Positions 4,733 through 8,179 of a stretch of DNA of 8,179 nucleotides are shown in pieces. The position numbers were made by a program, and so were the translations under genes. The DNA is from an uncultured Clostridia bacterium (GTDB lineage: Bacteria; Bacillota; Clostridia; Christensenellales; Borkfalkiaceae). The stretch spans positions 1 to 8,179 of the forward strand of contig CALVPW010000056.1 in the NCBI GenBank assembly GCA_944354085.1, given 5' to 3'. How positions within the stretch are numbered: position 1 is the first letter of the stretch; every line of letters begins with the position of its first letter. The notes beneath the pieces were generated by a model. That model made no database searches and was not told the origin of the DNA. It saw only the letters and a program-made list of their open reading frames with translations.

Positions 4733-5416
4733 ATGTATATGGATTTTCCCGATCTTGCGCGGGCAAAAGCGCTTTTTGAGCAGAATAAAACAACGTTCGA
4801 GGCGTTTTATGAGCTTCTGATCGCGTATAACGGACGGTATAATCTGACCGCCATCACGCAAAAAGAGGAAGTTCTCCACAAACATTTTTACGACAGCCTC
4901 CTCGGCGAGCCTTATTTTGAACAGGGGGCGGCGTGTGTGGAGATCGGCTCGGGCGCGGGGTTTCCGTCCATCCCGCTCATGATCGTGCGCAGAGACCTTC
5001 GCGTCACGCTCGTGGAGAGCACGGGGAAAAAATGCGAATTTTTACGGACGGCGATCAGAGAACTCGGGCTTTTGGGAGAGGTCGTAAACGCCCGTGCGGA
5101 GGAACTTGCAAATGATGCGCGCTTCCGCGAACGCTTCGATATCGCGTTCGCCCGCGCCGTCGCGCCGCTTGCTTCGCTGGCAGAGTATTGTATGCCCTTC
5201 GTCCGCGTGGGCGGAAAGATGATCGCCTATAAAGGGAGCGCGGAGGAGGACGCCGCGCGGGCGTTCAGTCTCCTCGGCGGCGGAAAGAGCGAATGCGTGC
5301 ACTACGAATTGCCGCAGCATTACGGCGCGCGGACGCTCGTGCTCGTCAAAAAAGAACGATCTACGCCCTTAAAATATCCCCGCGGACAGGGGAAAGAGCG
5401 GAAAGATCCGCTGTAA
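4733..5416 (+). CDS. rsmG: 16S rRNA (guanine527-N7)-methyltransferase RsmG (GidB)
   Basis: Uses S-adenosylmethionine to methylate N7 of G527 in 16S rRNA, a site tied to streptomycin sensitivity. From the ATG at 4733 it has 227 residues (family about 205-240). NLTAI (37-41) and HFYDSLL (51-57) are typical N-terminal motifs. The SAM-binding motif I is VEIGSGAGFPSIPL (69-82), then acidic ESTGKKCEFL (95-104), and ARAVAPLASLAEY (140-152) and GGKMIAYKG (160-168) complete the fold. The C-terminal TPLKYPRGQGKERKDPL resembles the usual YPRKPGTPxKxPL ending. Starts at 4733 and 4739 (ATG) are both possible. A GTG at 4664 stays in frame but would place a DnaA box and the promoter inside the gene, so I reject it. 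There is no Shine-Dalgarno site before 4733. It is divergent from dnaN and followed after 9 bases by the SLOG gene, probably as one operon. Confidence 0.95.
   Translation: MYMDFPDLARAKALFEQNKTTFEAFYELLIAYNGRYNLTAITQKEEVLHKHFYDSLLGEPYFEQGAACVEIGSGAGFPSIPLMIVRRDLRVTLVESTGKKCEFLRTAIRELGLLGEVVNARAEELANDARFRERFDIAFARAVAPLASLAEYCMPFVRVGGKMIAYKGSAEEDAARAFSLLGGGKSECVHYELPQHYGARTLVLVKKERSTPLKYPRGQGKERKDPL
4872..4880 (+). promoter_or_regulatory. DnaA-box-like site inside rsmG
   Basis: TTCTCCACA, one mismatch from TTATCCACA, within the rsmG coding sequence about 220 bases from the origin cluster. It may be an outlying DnaA site or coincidence; the encoded VLHK residues could by themselves explain the bases. 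Confidence 0.3.
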
Positions 5417-5425
5417 GAGGAAAAT

Positions 5426-5878
5426 ATGGGAAAAATTTGCGCGCTGACGGGGCACAGAGAGCTCATGCAGGGGTTTTGCGTCAATCGCCTCTACGATACG
5501 CTGGAAGAGAAGATCTTAAAGGGGTATACCTTCTTCCGCTGCGGGATGGCGCGGGGATTCGATCTCAAAGCGCTCGAATGCCTCGTTGATCTCAGGCAAA
5601 AACATGTATTTACCGTCGAGGCGTGTATCCCGTACGCGGGGCACGTGCGCTCCTTTCCGCCCGCGGAACGCGAACTGTATAAAATGCTTTTGAGCTGGTG
5701 CGAAGAGCGGACGGTGTTGTTCGCTTCGTATGTGAACGGGTGTTTTCTCGCCCGCGACCGCTATATGGTGGACGGCGCGGATCTGCTGCTCGCCTATTGC
5801 ATCAGGCAGCAGGGCGGCGCGGCGTATACCGTGCAGTATGCAAAAAAACAGGGCGTTCCCGTCGAGATCTTTTGTTGA
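5426..5878 (+). CDS. SLOG-family (DUF1273/YpsA-like) protein
   Basis: A 150-residue single-domain protein resembling YpsA/DUF1273 members of the SLOG Rossmann-like superfamily, proposed to bind nucleotides or nucleotide-derived ligands. The fold's signatures are visible: CALTGHR at 5-11, a glycine turn with acidic and aliphatic residues GMARGFDLKALE (40-51), and a C-terminal RDRYMVDGADLLLAYCIRQQGGAAYTVQYAKKQG (110-143). The last resembles the family's R-MVD-AD-L-AV...GGT-xT-YA pattern, here GGAAYT in place of GGTxxT. B. subtilis YpsA is slightly longer, about 180 residues. No signal peptide or membrane segment. The ATG is preceded by GAGGA (5417-5421), four bases away, and the gene follows rsmG after 9 bases, so it is probably co-transcribed. 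The biochemical role is not settled for the family, and I give no symbol because orthology with ypsA is not shown. Confidence 0.75.
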   Translation: MGKICALTGHRELMQGFCVNRLYDTLEEKILKGYTFFRCGMARGFDLKALECLVDLRQKHVFTVEACIPYAGHVRSFPPAERELYKMLLSWCEERTVLFASYVNGCFLARDRYMVDGADLLLAYCIRQQGGAAYTVQYAKKQGVPVEIFC

Positions 5879-5882
5879 AGCG

Positions 5883-5897
5883 GGCGCGCCCCTTTTT
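5883..5897 (+). terminator. Possible weak terminator after the SLOG gene
   Basis: GGGCGCGCCC followed by CTTTTTT, starting 5 bases after the stop codon. The palindrome can only fold as a GGG/CCC stem with a CGCG loop (or slightly extended), so the hairpin is weak, though the T run is good. It would end the rsmG-SLOG transcript. Confidence 0.4.
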
Positions 5898-6058
5898 TAT
5901 GGCGTTTTTTTAAGCCGTTTTGAAAATGCGCATCCCGCGCGGCGCGGTCTATATCAGTTTGATAAAAAAAGAAGTTCTGACAAAATCCGACAAATTTCTC
6001 CCCGCTTAGACGGCGTTTTTTTCATTGGACGGCATATACTTGGAAGCGAGGAGAAAGC
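5898..6058. other. Intergenic region before the unrecognised two-domain gene
   Basis: No gene is supported. It contains two copies of GGCGTTTTTTT (5901-5911, 6012-6022), a pair of adjacent 10-base imperfect repeats (TCTGACAAAA TCCGACAAAT, 5976-5995) and a possible -10 hexamer TATACT (6035-6040) without a convincing -35. GAGGAG (6048-6053), five bases before the next ATG, is a clear ribosome binding site. Confidence 0.5.
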
Positions 6059-6994
6059 ATGAGTTACGAAAAACGCATCTGCGTCTTAAAACAGATCAAA
6101 AAAGGATTCACGGCGGACGGCTCTGCGCTCACGGGCGTCGTGTATGCCGAACGACTGGGCGAAACGCTCACCGTAACGCCGCGCATCGCCAACCTTTCGC
6201 CCGTCCGCGACGGGCGGTACGTGCTCTTTTTTTGGGCGGACGGGAAAACGCTGTGTTTTCCGCTCAAAGGCAACGCGCCGCTGCAGGCGGAGAATGCGCC
6301 GCGCGTCAAGGGCGGGTTCGCGGCGCTCGTGTGCTTTGCGCGCGGGGGCGAAGAGCCCGTCGCCTTCGGGAGCTGCGGCGCTGCGCCGACGCAGTATCAG
6401 ACGCTTTTAGAGGCGGGAAAAGCGCAAAAAAAGCAGCCCGCCGTCCCGCTTCCGCCCATCGAGCTGCCCGCGCCCGTATCCCCCAACGTCCCGCATGCGC
6501 CCGCCGTGCCCGTCGATCCCCCGCGAGAGGAGCGCGCCGCCGCGCGCTACGACGACGAAGCCATTGCCGACGGCGACTATTTCAGCCGTCCGACGGATGA
6601 AGATGGGGGTGCTCCGCGTGAAGGGGCGAAAGAAGGAGCGGCGGCTCTTTGTGATGAAAACGCTTGCGGCGCTCGCCGCGGGTCGCTTACATATTACTAC
6701 GAAGTCAAAGAAAAGCTCGACGCCGCCTTTGCCGCCTATCCCCCCGACGCAAGCCTATTAAAAGCGTTCCCGCGGTCGGAATGGGTGGATACGGGAAAGG
6801 CGCTTCTCGGCATCATTTACAAAGAGGGGATCCCGCGCTATCTTTGCGTGGCGGCAAAAGGAAAAGAGCCGCCGCCCTGCATGAAAGAGAACGCCGTTTT
6901 CGTTTTGGAGGACGCGTTTTGCGAGGAGGGTTTTTGGGTGGTCTTTCAGAACGCCGATACGGGCGAGTACGAAAAAACCGAGAAAGACGGGTAA
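6059..6994 (+). CDS. Hypothetical two-domain protein with proline-rich linker
   Basis: I do not recognise a named family. The 311-residue product has three visible parts. Residues 1 to about 112 look like a compact beta-rich domain (KQIKKGFTADGSALTGVVYAERLGETLTVTPRIANLSPVRDGRYVLFFWADGK as separate strands). About 122-205 is low-complexity: proline/alanine-rich at 127-155 and acidic after 160. About 210-305 is a second domain with YYYEVKEKLDAAFAAYP (212-228), FPRSEWV (237-243), GIIYKEGIPRYLCVAAKGKE (251-270) and a WVVFQNADTGEYE ending (293-305). I have a vague memory of similar C-terminal domains in uncharacterised clostridial proteins, but cannot name one. No signal peptide or membrane segment. 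ATG 6059 follows GAGGAG by five bases. A strong terminator overlaps its stop codon, so it is probably transcribed separately from pckG. Confidence 0.85.
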   Translation: MSYEKRICVLKQIKKGFTADGSALTGVVYAERLGETLTVTPRIANLSPVRDGRYVLFFWADGKTLCFPLKGNAPLQAENAPRVKGGFAALVCFARGGEEPVAFGSCGAAPTQYQTLLEAGKAQKKQPAVPLPPIELPAPVSPNVPHAPAVPVDPPREERAAARYDDEAIADGDYFSRPTDEDGGAPREGAKEGAAALCDENACGARRGSLTYYYEVKEKLDAAFAAYPPDASLLKAFPRSEWVDTGKALLGIIYKEGIPRYLCVAAKGKEPPPCMKENAVFVLEDAFCEEGFWVVFQNADTGEYEKTEKDG

Positions 6995-7012
6995 AAAAAG
7001 CCCGTCTTTTTT
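6983..7012 (+). terminator. Rho-independent terminator overlapping the stop codon
   Basis: AAAGACGGG (6983-6991) pairs with CCCGTCTTT (7001-7009), nine base pairs around a nine-base loop, and a six-T run covers 7007-7012. The stop codon TAA (6992-6994) lies in the loop, so the left arm is the last coding sequence of the preceding gene. Confidence 0.9.
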
Positions 7013-7048
7013 GCGGCGCGGCGTACAAAAAAAAACAGGAAATTTTCT

Positions 7049-7077
7049 TTGACATCTTGCAAGAAGCGTGATATACT
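7049..7077 (+). promoter_or_regulatory. Sigma-A promoter of pckG
   Basis: A perfect TTGACA (7049-7054) and TATACT (7072-7077) with a 17-base spacer, followed by a predicted start at about 7083-7085. This is among the strongest promoters in the window and lies directly after the preceding gene's terminator, so pckG is an independent unit. Confidence 0.92.
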
Positions 7078-7084
7078 GTATAAG

Positions 7085-7098
7085 CCCGAAAATTCGGG
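7085..7098 (+). promoter_or_regulatory. 5'-end hairpin in the pckG leader
   Basis: CCCGAAAATTCGGG can fold as CCCGA/TCGGG with a four-base loop. It begins within a base or two of the predicted transcription start, so the message would carry a small 5'-terminal stem-loop, a feature known to slow mRNA decay. The leader then runs unstructured to the AAGGAGG site (7124-7130), seven bases before the ATG. Confidence 0.5.
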
Positions 7099-7137
7099 AA
7101 CTTACGAGCGAAAACCATTTCCCAAGGAGGAACGTAT

Positions 7138-8179
7138 ATGGCATATCCCACCAAGAACAAAAAGGTCATCGCCTTTGTGGAAGAGAGCGCCGCACTCACC
7201 TGCCCCGATCAGATCGTCTGGATCGACGGGAGCGAAGCGCAGCTCGAAGCGCTCCGCAAAGAGGCTTGCGCCACGGGCGAGATGATCGAACTCAACCAGG
7301 AAAAACTCCCCGGCTGCTACTATCACCGCACCGCCGAGAACGACGTTGCCCGCGTGGAAGCGCGCACCTTCATCTGCTGCCGCGAGAAGGAGAACGCAGG
7401 TCCCACCAACTATTGGATGGATCCCAAGGAAGCGTATAAAATGTGCTACGATATCGCCCGCGGGAAGATGAAGGGCCGTACCATGTACGTGATCCCTTAC
7501 TCGATGGGCATCGTCGGTTCGCCCTTTTCCAAGATCGGCATCGAGCTCACCGACTCCATCTACGTCGTTTTGAACATGGCGATCATGACCCGCGTCGGCA
7601 CCGACTGCTACGACGTTTTGGGCGAGAACGGCGACTTTATCAAAGGGCTGCACTGCAAGTGCGACGTCGATCCCGAGAAGCGCTATATCATGCACTTCCC
7701 CGAGGACGATACCATCATCTCCGTCAACTCCGCATACGGCGGCAACGTGCTGCTCGGCAAAAAGTGCTTTGCGCTGCGCATCGCTTCCTTCCTCGGCAAG
7801 AAAGAGGGCTGGATGGCGGAGCACATGCTCATTTTGGGCGTGACCTATCCCGACGGCAAAAAGAAGTACCTCGCGGCGGCGTTCCCGTCCGCCTGCGGCA
7901 AGACCAACCTTGCCATGCTCATTCCCCCCAAACACTATCTCGAAAAGGGATATAAAGTGGAATGCGTGGGCGACGATATCGCATGGATCCGCGTGGGCAA
8001 GGACGGACGTCTTTGGGCGGTCAATCCCGAGAACGGCTTCTTCGGCGTCGCGCCCGGCACCAACGAAAAGAGCAATCCCAACGCGCTCGCCGCGACCAAA
8101 AAGAACACCATCTTCACCAACGTCGCCATCGATCCTTCGGATAACACGGTGTGGTGGGAGGGGCTCACCAAACCCGCGC
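7138..8179 (+). CDS. pckG: Phosphoenolpyruvate carboxykinase (GTP), C-terminus cut by window edge
   Basis: Interconverts oxaloacetate + GTP with phosphoenolpyruvate + CO2 + GDP in the cytoplasm, serving gluconeogenesis or, in fermenters, CO2-fixing entry to oxaloacetate. The 347 codons visible are roughly the first 57% of an enzyme of about 600 residues. GTP-type hallmarks are clear: the mobile catalytic P-loop FPSACGKTN (249-257), with the reactive cysteine at 253, VGDDIAW downstream (metal-binding aspartates), and the ENGFFGVAPGTNEKSNPNA segment. YGGN upstream fits the substrate-binding region. This is the GTP class (CGKTN P-loop plus ENGFFGVAPGT), not the ATP class. Start ATG 7138 follows AAGGAGG by seven bases, a very strong site. 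The frame is open to the window end and highly codon-biased (GGC, ATC, AAG, CTC), suggesting strong expression. Assignment is firm. Confidence 0.97.
   Translation, partial: MAYPTKNKKVIAFVEESAALTCPDQIVWIDGSEAQLEALRKEACATGEMIELNQEKLPGCYYHRTAENDVARVEARTFICCREKENAGPTNYWMDPKEAYKMCYDIARGKMKGRTMYVIPYSMGIVGSPFSKIGIELTDSIYVVLNMAIMTRVGTDCYDVLGENGDFIKGLHCKCDVDPEKRYIMHFPEDDTIISVNSAYGGNVLLGKKCFALRIASFLGKKEGWMAEHMLILGVTYPDGKKKYLAAAFPSACGKTNLAMLIPPKHYLEKGYKVECVGDDIAWIRVGKDGRLWAVNPENGFFGVAPGTNEKSNPNALAATKKNTIFTNVAIDPSDNTVWWEGLTKPA

Noticed and set aside
4527..4820. 97-residue plus-strand Lys/Arg-rich frame in the origin
   Set aside because: Composition follows the AAA/AAG/GAA purine tract, and it runs into rsmG in another frame without a ribosome binding site.
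3980..4885. 301-residue minus-strand open frame spanning the origin, dnaN 5' end and rsmG 5' end
   Set aside because: It overlaps two secure genes, its middle is Phe/Leu/Ser-rich because the strand is pyrimidine-rich, and no ribosome binding site or family motif is visible. It is a by-product of base composition.
5901..6022. Two GGCGTTTTTTT copies as a second terminator pair or mobile-element ends
   Set aside because: Neither copy is preceded by a stem longer than about three pairs, and no inverted repeats or target-site duplications flank them.
7102..7935. 277-residue minus-strand frame opposite pckG
   Set aside because: It is antisense to PEP carboxykinase, which has intact catalytic motifs, a consensus promoter and a strong ribosome binding site.

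Overview
The window looks like the replication-origin region of a bacterial chromosome from a GC-rich, low-complexity-tailed Bacillota (Clostridia). The gene set rpmH-rnpA-yidD-yidC-jag is the classic origin-flanking block. The OxaA/YidC-type insertase has the large external loop often seen in Clostridia, and promoters match the sigma-A consensus with strong AGGAGG-type ribosome binding sites. An uncultured gut lineage such as Christensenellales is a reasonable guess, but it is inference only; no rRNA gene or other decisive marker is present.

Layout. Left half, all on the minus strand and read right to left: dnaN (beta clamp), rpmH (L34), rnpA (RNase P protein), yidD, yidC and jag/khpB, the last running off the left edge. 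Centre: an intergenic region of about 395 bases (4339-4732) that carries DnaA boxes, a run of DnaA-trio repeats, a purine-rich tract and two divergent promoters; I read this as oriC. Right half, all on the plus strand: rsmG (16S rRNA methyltransferase), a SLOG/YpsA-like (DUF1273-type) protein, an unrecognised two-domain protein with a proline-rich linker, and the first 347 codons of GTP-dependent PEP carboxykinase, which runs off the right edge.

How it works together. Every gene points away from the central region, so forks leaving it would move co-directionally with transcription on both arms. The left block supplies a replication clamp, a ribosomal protein, tRNA maturation and membrane protein insertion. 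The right block starts with rRNA modification and shifts to unrelated metabolism. The striking point is what is absent: dnaA, normally next to dnaN and rpmH, is not in the window, and rsmG, normally downstream of jag-mnmE-mnmG on the other arm, sits divergently from dnaN. The origin sequence therefore seems to have stayed with dnaN while dnaA moved or was lost from this locus. No mobile element, CRISPR array, tRNA or rRNA gene was seen.
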